This document shows, in pieces, positions 43,747-57,056 of a DNA stretch of 64,000 bases. The stretch comes from Sthenelais limicola. Taxonomy: Eukaryota > Annelida > Polychaeta > Phyllodocida > Sigalionidae. Both the position numbers and the translations under genes were made by a program. The notes beneath the pieces are model-generated. The model was not told the origin of the DNA, did no database searches, and was given only the letters and a program-made list of their open reading frames with translations. The DNA lies in NCBI GenBank assembly GCA_942159475.1, contig OW804095.1:93385740-93449739 (forward strand). Reading direction: 5' to 3'. Position 1 is the stretch's first letter, and each line of letters begins with the position of its first letter.

Positions 43747-44601
43747 CTGCGGAGGTGGGCCGCACGCGCCCGGGCATCGTCCTCATCATCGTCCGCAACC
43801 TCTTGCAGCGGATGCATAAGTGACAATATTTGTATAGCAACTGACACTAGTAGTATTGGGGATGGAGATACTGGAACAAAGAGTAGCTGTGTGCCCTTGC
43901 CTTCCTGCTGCTCCTGCTGCTGTCATAGCTGTCGAGGAGGAGGTGATAGCAGCGGGAATTGCTGTAGTAATTATACTGTCACTGGTAATAGCATTACCTC
44001 TTCGCCATCCTCTGCCACGGTCACCACAACCAACCAGAGAGAAGATGGCGGAGGAGGAGATGGCGATGAAGAAGAAGGAGCAAACGACAGTCATAATAGC
44101 ATGGACAGTTTCTGTCACGTTGCAAGTATCATTAATCCAATCCATCTAAGCAACGTCAGTAGCATTTCAGTTAAAGCAGGAGGAGGAGGGGATGAAGATG
44201 TTCGCAAAGTTAGCACCCCAAACACAAACACACGAATAAAAGGACAACCCTTAATTCTGACAACAAAATCGCCACCATCATCACCCCAAGTACCATCAAG
44301 ACCACCACAGCCACCAGCCATGGGAAATATTCCTAATGATAGATATTATTACCATTATGACAAGGATAATACAATGGGTGATTATCAGCCAGTCAAACTA
44401 TGCGGTCAGTTGGCCATAAGTTCCACCAAGTGTGCCCGACCTATTCGTGCCTGCAATGATTCTGGTGTTGATAATTTTGGTTTAGGGCTAAGTGGAGAAG
44501 ATTATTTCTCTGTAGGCACCAATAGTTCAACACCCACCACCACCATCACCACCACCTCTCTAACCACTCTAACAACTGTAGCAGATCTTATTGCCCAATG
44601 A
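43747..44601 (+). other. in-frame open extension after the SBK kinase UGA (284 codons)
   Basis: Continuing in the kinase frame past UGA 43744-43746, no stop occurs until TGA at 44599-44601. The extension starts Arg/Ala/Ser-rich and has a cysteine cluster (CCSCCCHSC, about 48-60 codons in). It then becomes Ser/Thr/Asp/Gly-rich, has a Pro block (SPPSSPQVPSRPPQPP) and the phrase DRYYYHYDKDN, and ends TTLTTVADLIAQ. Parts are built from GCT/CTG, GGA and ACC triplets, which lack stops, so chance openness is less unlikely than length alone suggests; a neighbouring frame is also open from 43856 to 44149. It is either 3'UTR, a readthrough or recoded C-terminal domain, or a tail cut off by a recent nonsense change or sequence error. 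Confidence 0.4.
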
Positions 44602-47600
44602 AAGAGCAATCTTGATATATTGTATAAAAGAATCAAGAAGAAGAGTTAATCTATCTCTATAAAAGGTTTAATCATATCCTCTGACTGGATATAATCCACA
44701 AACTCCATTGACCGAACAAGAATTATAATGTATATCGAGGGAAATGGAAAAATTCGCCAGCATAGCGACAACCGTTCGAGTAGGTGACCATTCGCCTACA
44801 GCGGAATGGTAATGACAAAACTGTTAAATAGTGTAAGATAAACAATGCCAAGGAGTTGTTAAGTTATAACCGTCATTACTCTCAGCATCATTAGTTATAT
44901 AGAATTAGGGTTATCATAGTTCGTATGAGGGTTTGTACTATACCGCTGAATTGATGTGAATATAACGAAGAAGAATTTATAGCGAGTGAGATTCCCTTCT
45001 GTGATGCTTTTGTAGGTATTCAAAATTAGAAATACACAGTATCTGCGATATCAAACTTATCAATTGTTACGAAAACGTAGTCAGAAGCCATGCACAGAAA
45101 GCGTATGTACCATATAATATGGGCAAAATGGAGGCGATAGGTATCTCTCTACAGAGGCAATCCCAGATCTTTTGTTTGAAGTCATTACTTGATTAATAGG
45201 TACAATACTTTCATATGTACAGCTGGATAATATACTGACTGAATCACATTATGAATAGCAAACCAGGACATATCAATGGGTATTCTTATGATAGACCATC
45301 AAAAGGATCCTGAGCTTGAAGTTATTTTTTCCAAATCAAAGTATCAAATCTAATGATTCCCTAATTTTCATTATCAGTAAATATGAGTCTATTCAACAAA
45401 ATAATCTATCTGGGATTAAACTATAAGAGAGAACCTGTAGTGATAATACGTTTCTATGGAAACCATTCAGCCTTGATATATATACAACGTATGTGTTAAA
45501 TATGCGTGCATATATCTAAGGGTATATATCCATACATATTGTACATAGGTACATATATTGACACCTGTTTTTTGGTGTCTAGGTGCGTGAGTTGTGCAAT
45601 ATAATTCTACAGGATAATGAACTAGGCGTGCTATATTAGTTACTGTATCATAAGGCCCCAAATCCATCATCGCCAGGAAGAGATTCATACTAACAACGAA
45701 AGTGGTCGAATTTTTCGTAAAGTTTTTTTTCCATAAAAATCTGGAGGTAGACTACTGGATGAAAGTGCACCATTTTGATGTAAGGGCGCGATACAAATGA
45801 TTATCAGATAGAACTCATATCAAATCAATGTATTAAGCATTCGGTCACCCGCACATTGTCGATGATGTAGGCCTAATAATGCCCTATTTTGTAAGATATG
45901 TGCCAAGGTGGAAAATTCTAGAGTAACAATTATGCTACATCTATGTAAAATAATTATTTCAAATGAATTTAGGAGAAATCTGGCTGTAAATATTCAAAAC
46001 AATTGAACAAATAACAAGCAAGTGGTGACATGAGAAAAAGCAGCGCGGTATTAAAATATAAGTGGATGATGTTGGCTGTTAGTGGACTGGGGCCTTGATT
46101 CATGTGTTTAATATGTGTTCATATTCTCATAACGATTCGTCCAAAGTGTGCATGTAAGGACCTGCAGATACCTATAAGCCGTGTATTAACGTATTAAGTA
46201 GCAATAGAGACATTATGTTAACCGTGCGAAAAATGAGAATCTCCCAAGAAAAGGATAATTCACCAGGTGTATAGAGGCTATTAATAAGCGCAGACACAAT
46301 CGATGTATCAATATAAGGGTATTTAGGTTCACTCTTACTGGTAGCTATCGCCACATAGGACAAGTGCATTTCTCATTGATTGTGTATGTGCGAAATAGAG
46401 GATTACGGGATTGAACGAATTCAATTGAAATGTATCTGGAAATCATACGAAATGACATATGAAGTTATTTAGGTATTAGCTTATTATATGAAATGAATTG
46501 AGCGATTCATATTTGATTTACCAAATGGTCTAATGAGTATTTTGGCATAGGCATTTAAAACGTGAAATATATATTACACCATGAACAATTATAGAGACTA
46601 AGGTGAAAGGTATACATGTATACATACGACTATAGAGGAACTACAGTTACAGGCAAATTAATGGCTACAAAATTCCCGTAATCCAGCGCATATTTTCGTA
46701 CCAAAAATAACTCAAACCCTTTCTCCGAAATCCATGCCTTTTCATCAATTAGATTAACGCTTCTAATATCTGGATAAATCTGTTTGCAGTATATCTAAGA
46801 GAGAAATAGAAAGGTTTCCTGTATCATACATATGTGATAGTTTTATACCTAGTTAGCGATAAGAGAAAAGTACAGGAGAGAAACATGAGTGTATTATTCC
46901 GATATAGATGCATATGTATTATACGTGTGACATGATAGGTGAGGTACATAGTTTACTGATCATGTTATCCTTGACAAAGACAGGTGAAATGAATTAAGAC
47001 ATTTACAAATAATTTATGTGGCTTCCGTGAGATACTGCTTAACCCCTCGGGCCTTTTTCTATTTTAGAAATACATCTGGTTTAAAGGATGAGGCTTTTTG
47101 TATGATATTCTTAAAATAAAAGAATAAGGTATACCTTGAAGGGTGAAGAATAACGATTTTTCATATCCTAAACTAAAATTAGGTATACAAAAGAAAATAT
47201 TTCTTATAAAATAGTATCAAAAGTGTCCAAGCATTACTAAATAACAAAAGTCTCCATGTGATTAGCAGTTGCACCAGGAAGGAATATGTACATATATGGA
47301 CATATTTATAAGATCTCGTTCCTCCAAGTCTAAACTGATGGTCGAAATTTAAGAATTCGGTTATTATTTCTATATTTGATATGAAAGATGCCCAGGAACC
47401 AAGATATGAGTTATGCTTGCAATAACAGTAATAACTAACCATCCCAGGAAATACATATATCTGTCAAAACTTGGTGGTTGATGGGAAGAAGCAAACAAAG
47501 AGTTTCCATATGGTTTACCGTGCATCTAGATAAACCAAAGAATGTTACCTTCTACTGGAAATAGTAGTATTTTCTGCGCCACCTTCCTCTTTTCTGCCAC

Positions 47601-47860
47601 GCTCTAGAAGGGGGTATTATGCTAATGAGGCACCAGTGCTGGTTGTGGGTTACCTCTCCTCCCAACTCCACCATCTCCTTCTCCTCATAGCGCTCTTTCT
47701 GGTCGTCATACATAAAAAAATACATTTCTGCTGACGCAGCAATTCTCAGACCCACCAGCCAGCGCGGCGCGGCGCGATCAAATACTTTCACATTGGAGCA
47801 GTGGTTGGGGGACTGGCGCTTGTAGCTGACGCTTATAGACAGACAGAGGTAGAGAGGCAA
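44602..47860. other. downstream of the kinase: possible long 3'UTR, then intergenic
   Basis: No further gene. The first AATAAA on the plus strand beyond the extension that I noticed is near 47117, so the transcript end is undetermined. An AATAAA inside the extension (about 44235) would cut it short. Confidence 0.4.
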
Positions 47861-47869
47861 TGCTGCTGG

Positions 47870-47985
47870 TAGGCAGAACGCAGCAGGGCAGAGGGAGGGA
47901 GAGAGAGAGAAGGAGAGAGGGGAGGTGGATGAGAAATGAAAGGAGACGAGAAGGCTGGGGTGGCCGGGGGGGGGGGGGGGGGGTA
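47870..47985 (+). repeat. polypurine tract ending in poly(G)
   Basis: GGGAGGGAGAGAGAGAGAAG then a mixed GA stretch and a run of about 19 G (near 47967-47985). Triplex- and G-quadruplex-prone. Confidence 0.85.
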
Positions 47986-47999
47986 GGAGATAGACCTTC

Positions 48000-50870
48000 T
48001 TATAGACACCCAGGCATAAGAACATAGATCAGTACATCATTGAGTCGTAATAGTAATAATAACCCAAAATAGGTTTGGATGATAGATAACATGTCAGAAT
48101 ACATACTACATCAATAACAGGGTGACTTGTACCAATCGTGAAGATAGGTCTTCCAACATTTGTCGTTGACATATTATATAATTGACTATGATTCTCAAAA
48201 CGGATAAGCATATAGTGTTGTCAAAACGTTCAAAGGTTATGGATTTTTGCTGAAGTCCATCACTAACGGCCCCTTTCGCTATGCTATAAATGACCAATCT
48301 TTCGATGGATTACTTTGTTAATGACATTTATGTTCATTCCCTGATCACCCCTTACAAAAATGAAAACGCTCTCCTGAAGCAAAGCTCATATATTGATTAA
48401 TTGATTCATTGATTGATAGATTGCCACATTGATTGAGTATGGCTTCGGCTGAAGTGCAAACAAAATAAATAGATAAAAAATGCTTCTTGCGGATCATGCA
48501 GAGATTCGTCTCTGATCCCTCGTGGATTAAGTTGCCTCGTACGTTCTCAGCATCCAAAATACTGATTCCCAATTCATGTGGGCAGAAACACATTACTTTG
48601 CTTCTCATTTTATCAGAATCAATGTTGGGATATGAGCGCTCAAAAAGCATATAGAAGCAACCTTCCGAGTGAATTGATTAACACTATAATTGCATTTTAA
48701 AGAGTATGTCAATATTATCCCCTTCATTTTATCTTTCATCACAATACTGGTACACCGAGGAGGCCTCCTGTATTATTTGTGTGATACCACCATCTCTCTC
48801 AGTAAGCCGACTTTGGTCAAGAAAACGAGAGTCCAGTCTCGTTGGTTAAGATGAAGATTTGGTCAAGATTAAGTGGCTAACCTGCTTGACCGATTACAAG
48901 TGACTGCTATGTAACATAAATTCCTAAACCGTTAGGTTTATAAATATCCACATCGATGTTCCAATAATATAAGATACCCTTTATTTAATCATACATTTCC
49001 GATATGTTCAAGCATTTTATTTCATGTGTTGAAGACAATAATATATTCGATTCAAATAGGACATCTGTCGAACCAAGCCTTTTAAAATTGGATTTTGATT
49101 GAGCATTTAAGCCGAGATGACATGTGCAATCTGGCCTTGATATCAATTAATTTGTTTCCAAATATGCAAAAGTAAAATGAGGTTGTGGGAGTATAGCATT
49201 GTATTATGAATAATATTCAAAGCGAGACCTCTCCGATGCAGGACAAACTGTTTTGAACCTCTACTTTACTTATTACTGTTGCTATTATATTATGATTTTA
49301 CACTGGACTCGTAGTATTTCGAGGAGAAGGCTCTAAGATAACCAATGCACACCCATCCCAGCTGGCATGCACTCTATTGTAGAATCACAACCTATACAGT
49401 CCGGGGAAGAACCACAAGGCTATATTAAACACCATGAAGGCAAAGATTCAGGGAAGTTATTGTTACACCCAAAACATCCGTAATGCTATTAAATTGTGGT
49501 AAACAGGAACAGGGTGGTTATATTTATTGTAATAAACAAACACTGGTTCTCGGTACATCGTCAAAGCACTTGGGATGGATGGATGGATGGGTCTACATGT
49601 ATACACGGTTATGTAATGCGAGATAGGAATAGAATAGGCAGAAGGAAAGGCAGAGCAGGCCCTTTGACTAAGGTCTGAGAGTGTATATATAATAGCACAG
49701 GATGGACCACACCTTGTCAGGTACATTTGGCTTCGTGCCAAGGATTGTGTACATGGCTTATCTCTATAGACTTGCCCACCAACATGTGGAAGGATATTCA
49801 GGAAATACTACATGGACATCTGATGTATTTAAATCAGGTGTGTCTCATACTGTTGTGGAACAGTGTATTGTTTCCCTTCTTCCCAAATCAGGTTCTATAT
49901 AATTTGAAATCATCACGACCATATGGATGCTATTTCAATATTCGTTGTGCCACGGAGAAGTATGCATCGAAGCTAGTAGAGGTTAGACTTCCATCTCTAA
50001 AGTTCTACCATATTCTCAATAAAAACCCATTAAATATTAAGGTCATTCTTAGGTAAATGTGAGACCTAACTATGATGGGAAGGAGATATGTGACCTATAG
50101 ACTATAAAGAGAGCTATAGGCTGGTGACGAGAAGCCATTAGATGAAACCTCCCAACATAAATAGCCACAAAGTAAGCCACCCCGTAGATGTGGTCGACCC
50201 ACGAAATACATACCACCTTCGTTTCGCAAGCGTTCAATACTGTGCAATGAAGAAGGCCACCTTTCATTTTTCTAGTTTTACCTTGCATCGCTTAGTTCCA
50301 TATAACTTACATTCCACGGCTGTCCTTGACCTTTAATCTGGCCTGTGCGAGCCAATTTTTCCACAGCAGCAGCCATTTTCTTGAGATGGAATAGCACTTG
50401 CATCCAATCATTATGGACGTATTTCTTTCTAGTGATCTCAAATGTGAGTTTATTTAATCTTGGTGGGGTATCTAACAACTCGAAGAGCCTCATTAAAAAT
50501 CCTTATTAATCGAATGATGATTAATTTTCTTCTACTGATTTTTTAATGATCACTTTTTGTCCCTGTGGCACTGCCTTGATATGAACGTAGTAAATTAAAC
50601 ACTGCCAGTCAGTTACTTGCCAATGAAGATAACCAAAAGTTATCCATATCAGATATTATATTTATTTTCTGCATTGTGTATTTCATAGGATGAATACCTG
50701 TAATGAACTATTGTACTTGCTGTATACATAGTAAGTAAATGTACAGGGAATGGTAAGCAGATCGAGTAGATTATGCAGAGTCCCTTCTTTCCAGTATCCA
50801 AGAAAAAAACATCTGCGATGTATATGTTTTGGCCGTGACCGACTTTTGGCAAGGATAAGTTGGACTGAGT
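48000..50870. other. intergenic; no gene supported
   Basis: ATTGATTGAT-type short repeats near 48390-48440 and a (GGAT)n stretch at about 49570-49592. A minus-strand frame (50311-50493) is noted separately. Confidence 0.45.
50311..50493 (-). CDS. weak candidate exon, unknown product
   Basis: On the minus strand an ATG at 50493 opens RLFELLDTPPRLNKLTFEIT and continues charged and amphipathic (KKYVHNDWMQVLFHLKKMAA) to a GTAAGT donor at 50310-50305. The sequence reads more protein-like than its neighbours, but there is no recognisable family, no clear acceptor upstream and no following exon. Chance is the main alternative. Confidence 0.15.
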
Positions 50871-50875
50871 ACAGT

Positions 50876-51122
50876 GATTATGGTTGTCAGAAAATGTACA
50901 GTCAACAGCTCTACACATTTAGTAAATTATAGTGAATCAGACTGCAACATGATAACATTTAATACTATGCATATCTAAGTTTATTTTCAATTGCATAGTG
51001 ATTAATGGAATATGTTCGGTTAGTTATGGCAACTGTATTTCGAACCTGATCTTTGTCTTACATTAGGGTTTTTGAGAAGATTGGTGAAGGCGAATTGTAC
51101 AATTTCTGACAACCTGGCCCGA
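50876..51122 (+). mobile_element. family A MITE, intact, about 245 bp
   Basis: Ends GGTTGTCAGAAAATGTACA (50882 on) and TTGTACAATTTCTGACAACC are near-perfect inverted repeats. The interior has ACAGCTCTACACATTTAGTA. Orientation as at 35895. Confidence 0.85.
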
Positions 51123-51124
51123 TA

Positions 51125-54100
51125 CAGTTGGAGAGTAATGCTACTGCTCCTGGGCCTAGAATGTTAGATGGGCTGGGGGAGTGAGGATATTGAAGAGGGA
51201 TGTGTGGAAGGGAGAGAGAAAGCCAACGTGTGAGTGTTTTGGCAATTATTCTTTCCACCTCCTCAGCGTGTACCTATCCCAGGGCGCCAACCTAGCTCCC
51301 TTATATATCTGGGTGGTGGAATAACCCACTTCTGAATCTGTATTCCTCTCTCAATTTATCATCATCATCCCCTCTTCCTTCCCCCTAATCCCTCTTCACT
51401 TTTCGCTCCAAGGCCTGGTCAATGTCGGCCCTATATATATCTCTTTTTGCTCCATATCATCCCTTTTACTTCATTCTTCAAAGGCGCTTTTTAAATACTC
51501 CATGCCCCATCAATACGTTTACAATTCGTCTGATACAAAGACACACGTCTCCCCAACCTATACCTCCTCCACACCGACGCTATCAGTGCATGACAAGCGA
51601 TGCCACTTCTGAGTCACCGTTAAAAAAATAAATGGTCTTCATACTTGGCATCCTCTCCTTGAAGCTGCCTGTCCTCTCTACTTGTCCTCCCCCTCAACTG
51701 TTCCTTCCTCCTTATTCTATATCGCCCTGTCTGTCTTCTCGGGACTCTAGACTCCAGTTTTGCCCTCCTGCCCACCTCCCTCCCCTGCCCATTCGCTTTG
51801 GCCTTCTCCCTTGTTCAATTCTTCCATGCCATGTCTCTGGCATTCCAGTATAACTATAAAAAGAAAACCTCCCCCTTCCAGCAAGAAGAGAGATATTTAG
51901 ATATAGATCGAGGGCTTCATACTTGGCTTATGATGAAGCCAATGTTGACAGCTAATTCTGTATTCATAGTAACCCTCTGTTACTATGGTATTGAAATACG
52001 TATGTTGGCGTACGCAGAACAACGGGTGCGTCCGCCAAGCGTGACGACGCGCGTCGTCAGGCCCGTGGCGGATACCATCCGTTTTTATGACGGCTGCATA
52101 ATTATCCTCCCTGGTCCCATGCCATGAACCGTTTTAGCAACGGGTATATTACGTCGTAGGCACTATAGTGTAGGCCTTACTACCCGACATAGGTCTTTGT
52201 TTTAAAATAAGACGCATCTTTTTCGAAATACAGCAGTTTGGAAAATCCTGGTCCAGAAAAGCAAAGTTTGCTTCACAATTACTTTTTACTTGGAAGGAAG
52301 GGAATCGGCCATTATTCTAAGATGTTCTGCAAATTTAAGATGAACACTAAGTTTCTTGTTTTGCAATACTTGTGTAAGTGGGCTATAAATTATTTAACTG
52401 TTCACATGATCGTTCTAACATAGACAGAACGATGGCACGGTCGTCAATATTGGAAACTTAACTCCAAATCCGTGATAAAGAACGTATTGACATTGCTATA
52501 AACCGATCTGTTAATGCATTGCTAGGTAAAATCAAGTAGTCAGGTAAAAGGGCATCTTCGCGAAGAACACAAAGACATGTGCAAATCAATTTTGTTGTAA
52601 ACTTATGAATCATTCTTATTGTGTTGCCAACATACTTTCCAAATGTACCTGAGACCAATGTTTTGCTTTCGCCGCAACGGTGTAGGGTATTAAACAATAG
52701 ACCATACGAGTACAGCTATTTAGTGTGCAAAGAAAATATAATTCTTTGTAAATCATTCAAAAAAAGACTTGGAAGTTAAAAAAAGATATGTAAAGATAAC
52801 CAACTACATGGAATTCACCGAGTGAGTAGAAATAGTTGTTTATTATACTAAGTCAATTACGAATGTGTCAAATGCAAAATGAGGTTCCATGTAAATGATG
52901 AATACTATAGGCCTGTCACTTAAAATACATTCAAGAAACGTATATTTGTCGACGCAGGCCAAAAAGGAGAGTCTTCCTTTGAAATCTTTACACCATCCAC
53001 TAAGCAGTTTCTGTGGAAATCTCCCAGTGGGAGGAGAAAATTGACATCCGCATATCTTTCCTAATGAAATGTGATTGCTTCCGAAATGAGTTTCTGAATA
53101 CGTTTTAAGCTACAGATCTATGGAAATGATAGAGAACTTAAGAATTGTGCGTATACGTGTATGGTAACGTACAGACATATGTTCAAGGTTGAATTTAACG
53201 CAATGAACTAAATAAAGAACCACATTTGGAAGTAACGGTGATGACAGTGGTCATACCCTTGTACTTTGGATTGGTTACTTTTATTATTGCATCCGTGTCA
53301 GCATAGACTTTACGCACTCCAAGTGTCTTTATGTTGCCGTGCGCGTATGCGTTCCAAATCCTAAACTCTCTATTGTTTAAAATTGAACCCTGTGTGCTTG
53401 TTTCCCAGACAAAATGATTTGGATGAATAAAATCGATGGATACGACATTTATCGATGACATGGTGCTAAAACTGCATATTAAATAGAGGTCTAGAACTTA
53501 GACAGGGTCGCTGCGTTGATATGTCATATTTGTATATGTTTTGTATGGTCCAAATAAAATATTTAATACAAAACCCAGGGTCTCATATGTTGATATGTTT
53601 ACAAATCTATAAGTACATGTTTAAAGTTACATTTTTAGCTGTTACAACCAAAAGGAAACTTACCAACTTTAGTCATAGTTTGACCTTTTAGATTGAAGTT
53701 ATCAATATTGTGATGCTGTTATATCTTTAAATAAAGAACTTTAAGTCAAATGAACGATGGATGCGAGCGATGGAGAGCAATAACACGTAAGACTGGGGCA
53801 GCAACACCATCAATGGATTTCGGCGGGCCACCTAAATGTAAAAGTGAACTTTCATGCTGCTGATGCAGAAACAACAGGGTAAAATTGCTCAAAGTTTTGG
53901 TCCAATGAACTTTAGATGGGTTGGAATAGAACCACAGATTCGAATATAGAAAACTAATAAAATGTTATAGTTGCCTGAATTCCTTGAGTTCTTTATGCTT
54001 TAAACCATCTTTTGGGGTTTTTTTGCCGTTTCTAAAATATAATACCTAGAAGCTATCCGCATTCAGATAAAACAACGAAGTATGCTTTTATCTTACCAGT

Positions 54101-54225
54101 TGGTTCACATAAGTCGAGTAATATTTTCTTTTACATATATGAATATCGACTTGGTAGACAGTATATCAAATCAAATCAAAATCAGACAATTTAATCTCCT
54201 CACATGCACTATAATCATCGCAATG
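51125..54225. other. intergenic; CT-rich patch and a CpG palindrome
   Basis: 51350-51860 is pyrimidine-rich and gives Pro/Leu/Ser frames. 52020-52080 is a CpG-rich hairpin (separate entry). The minus-strand frames at 52458-52697 and 53195-53461 are unrecognised. Confidence 0.4.
52031..52072. repeat. CpG-rich hairpin
   Basis: The core TGACGACGCGCGTCGTCA (52042-52059) is a perfect 18-bp palindrome. Outer arms TCCGCCA (52031-52037) and TGGCGGA (52066-52072) also pair. Strikingly CpG-rich in a CpG-poor neighbourhood. Confidence 0.85.
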
Positions 54226-54229
54226 TTGC

Positions 54230-54870
54230 CTTCAGGTATGTTTTTATTTCTGGCCATTTTCTTGTCTTTATGTGCGGCGGGAGATTATTCCACATCGGGG
54301 GGCCTTTAAATTGAGGAGATCTAGCCAATTTTTCCGAATTTGCATTCAAGCATATTAGATTAGTGCCTTCAGTTTAGTTACAAAATGTTACTTTTTAGTT
54401 TTATATAATGCAATAATAGTCAAAAGGATATGTGAAGATTAACATTATTGAAAATGAAAGGAATGAGCATAGGATGATGGCTCCTGCCTATTTAAATAAT
54501 ACATATCTTATGGTACAGAGTAGTGAGTATGAGATCGGTCTCCACATTATGTTCCATAGTTAAATGTTGTTTATAATATATACAGTTCATGAGCACTAAG
54601 TAATCTGGATACATACCAGTTTCATCAATTTCAGGGAAAATAAATCTGAAATCTCCCATATGTACATTTTCTATACAATATTTTGACAACCATCTGAACC
54701 TTTGGTACAGGAATCATGCTTTACTATTAACGTAGGTGCAGGGAACCTTGGAAGATAATTAATACATAGGCGAAACGGACTATACTCATTGGTTATGAGG
54801 TTTTTATTTAAACTCTTAATGGAATTTATTCTGGAATTTCTGTTATTTTTACTTGGCAATTGGCAATTTG
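54230..54870 (-). pseudogene. non-LTR reverse transcriptase tail, related to the 28.8-kb copy
   Basis: On the minus strand, KNNRNSRINSIKSLNKNLIT (about 54850-54790) resembles the thumb-region helix of the 28.8-kb element. After a degraded middle, PPMWNNLPPHIKTRKWPEIK (about 54300-54240) matches its WIWNNLPPNIRKKSWPEIK tail closely. Many stops; inactive. Confidence 0.7.
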
Positions 54871-54879
54871 GGGCAAATA

Positions 54880-55900
54880 GGATCGATAGTGAAATGTGTT
54901 GGCCTCTTTATATACCTATCTATAGCCAATAATACTATCCTAACATTTTCAATTCCATTGATGGTTCCCAAATTTAAGAAGATGATAGAGCGTCAGATTG
55001 AAAAAAAGGATTTCGGCGATCATTGAAATGAATAATTTGGGAGATGTTAAGAACAGGACTGAATCCTTTAACATTCTTGGTGATCCTTGGATCAGTTCGG
55101 AAACAATACACCTCGAAATAACCATTTTATTTTTTAACTGAAATTAGCTGAAAATGCAGCTTTAATGTTAATGCTAGGTCATAGAAAATGGGTACATACA
55201 CGTCACTGAGCACACTGTATACAGCTCTGAGTGATACAGCAATACTAAAACCCACCATAGATAAACTATATATGCTACTAAAAGGTGATATTCTAATGTA
55301 CTGATGCATGAGGTATTTCTTCATTTCTGACTTACGCAACTATATCTCATCCCATGAGTGTACATAATTATCAACCAATTGTGCATATACAAAGGCCCAT
55401 AATTAGGAAGCGGAACACACATGGTGCGAAAGTTAATTAGCTAATAATTAGTGTATCGTTGTATACAGTGGTGGAAAAGATAAATTGAGCACAGGTGTTA
55501 CCGGAGTATACCTTTATGCCATATTACCTTAACGTTTTGGGATAGCATTTGTGCATTTGTATACACACATAGGTGATTTGGAAATATGGCCGATTTGTTT
55601 GTAAAAAAGGGATACGTTAAGGAGTCTAAATATAGGCCAAAAAAAATCTGTTTAACATTGTTGGCTGAGACAAACTAATGGGGTCATTGTGTCTACAACA
55701 GGTGTCTTCATTTAAAATCTGTTTTACAATCAGATTTTTAACAACTAAATACGTCTCCCCTTCCCCACACACTCAATTCGCTCATCCCATAATGCATGTG
55801 GCACCGCCTAGTATAAGGCGTATCACCAGGTATCTTGGGTCATGGTCAGCATTATAGTGGAGCGTGCATACTTCCGGTTTAGTTTGGTTGCAGGATTAGG
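54880..55900. other. intergenic; no gene seen
   Basis: AT-rich; no domain, RNA or array recognised. Confidence 0.5.
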
Positions 55901-55902
55901 AG

Positions 55903-56026
55903 ATTAGATCCTGAGGTTATGGTTGTGAGTTTTGTCTAAGGCTCCCGGGAAGCAAGCCGAGGCGAAACCGAGGCTTGTTTCCGCGAGCCTTAGACAAAAC
56001 TCACAACCATAACCTCAGGATCTAAT
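55903..56026. mobile_element. 124-bp perfect-stem foldback element
   Basis: ATTAGATCCTGAGGTTATGG and 22 further bases (55903-55944) are repeated exactly in inverse at 55985-56026, a flawless 42-bp stem. Inner parts (GGGAAGCAAGCC / GGCTTGTTTCC) also pair with small mismatches around a GAGGCGAAACCGAG loop. It looks like a very young or gene-converted foldback MITE. Confidence 0.9.
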
Positions 56027-56274
56027 GGCTTTAGTCCCCTTTTGTTGGGATGTTACTCTCATTAACAACAATTTATAAATGATTTCGAAGCAAAGTGAAC
56101 CAGTGGAAAGCCATGATCTTGCCGTTTTGAGCAGTAACTATTGTTTTGTATTTTCGTTGATGTAAGCGGTCGGCCGGAAACGGAAGACCAACATTAGTAC
56201 AACTGGTCTGTATGTGTACAACTGTCCTGGCCAGCCCAACAAACGGGGCCTAAAAGTCAATGAAGGCAGGCATA

Positions 56275-56445
56275 TCAAGAAGTTTGAAGGGTTTTTCTGT
56301 TCTTTTCCAACCCAACTACAAAAAGGGATTGGACAAACAATTTGGAGGATTTTCTGCAGTTGTATTTGCTACAGGGCTGCATAAATTCCACATCCAAACC
56401 TAGCTTCACTTATTATCGCTCATGGGCAGCCGTTTCAGTCCTATA
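56275..56445 (+). repeat. family D fragment
   Basis: TTTCCAACCCAACTAC, TTTGCTACAGGGCTGCATA and CTTCACTTATTATCGCTCA parallel internal parts of the MITE at 18112-18396 in the same order. The ends are missing. Confidence 0.6.
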
Positions 56446-57056
56446 ATACATAAAACTTTTATTCAATAAACATATGCATTTCTGATATAATGAAGTATCG
56501 AAAAGGAATGAGCCCTCTCAAAGTATCACATATAATGAGGTCTTCTTGGTATCCCTTTTAAATAATATGTTGTGGTAATGACAATGTAATTGATGATGAC
56601 AGTGTGGTTACATATTATAAAATCATTGTTCAGGTTAAATTGCTGGTTTCTCATTTCCATTTACAGATTCTCAAGATTTAAAACATTCACTTTAACAATG
56701 CTTTTCAAGACAATTAGAGAGTTGAATAAACCTCCACTATAATTTAGGGAGAAAAATACTACAGTAAAGACTGTGTACATCAGTATTTCCATATTCCTGA
56801 TTCGGTAAAACATATTGGTTACTATATATCAAGAGTTCACCGCTATATCGGTCTTACAATCTCAGGTCTTACATGCCTTTGACGATGTAAATTCTTTCGA
56901 ATTAAAGATTGCTACTTCATAATAGTGTAGCCTTATCCATATCAAATATATTCATAGATATGATATGAATATATCTCTAGTAATAAATTTTTCCCTTTAG
57001 TTCGTCCCGTTCCCATCTTATTTACTATTTACTGTGTTGAGTTGTTAAAGTATGGA

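Noticed and set aside
43086..43847. 253-codon frame antisense to the kinase
   Set aside because: It mirrors the conserved kinase codons and has no recognisable domain; a shadow of the sense frame.
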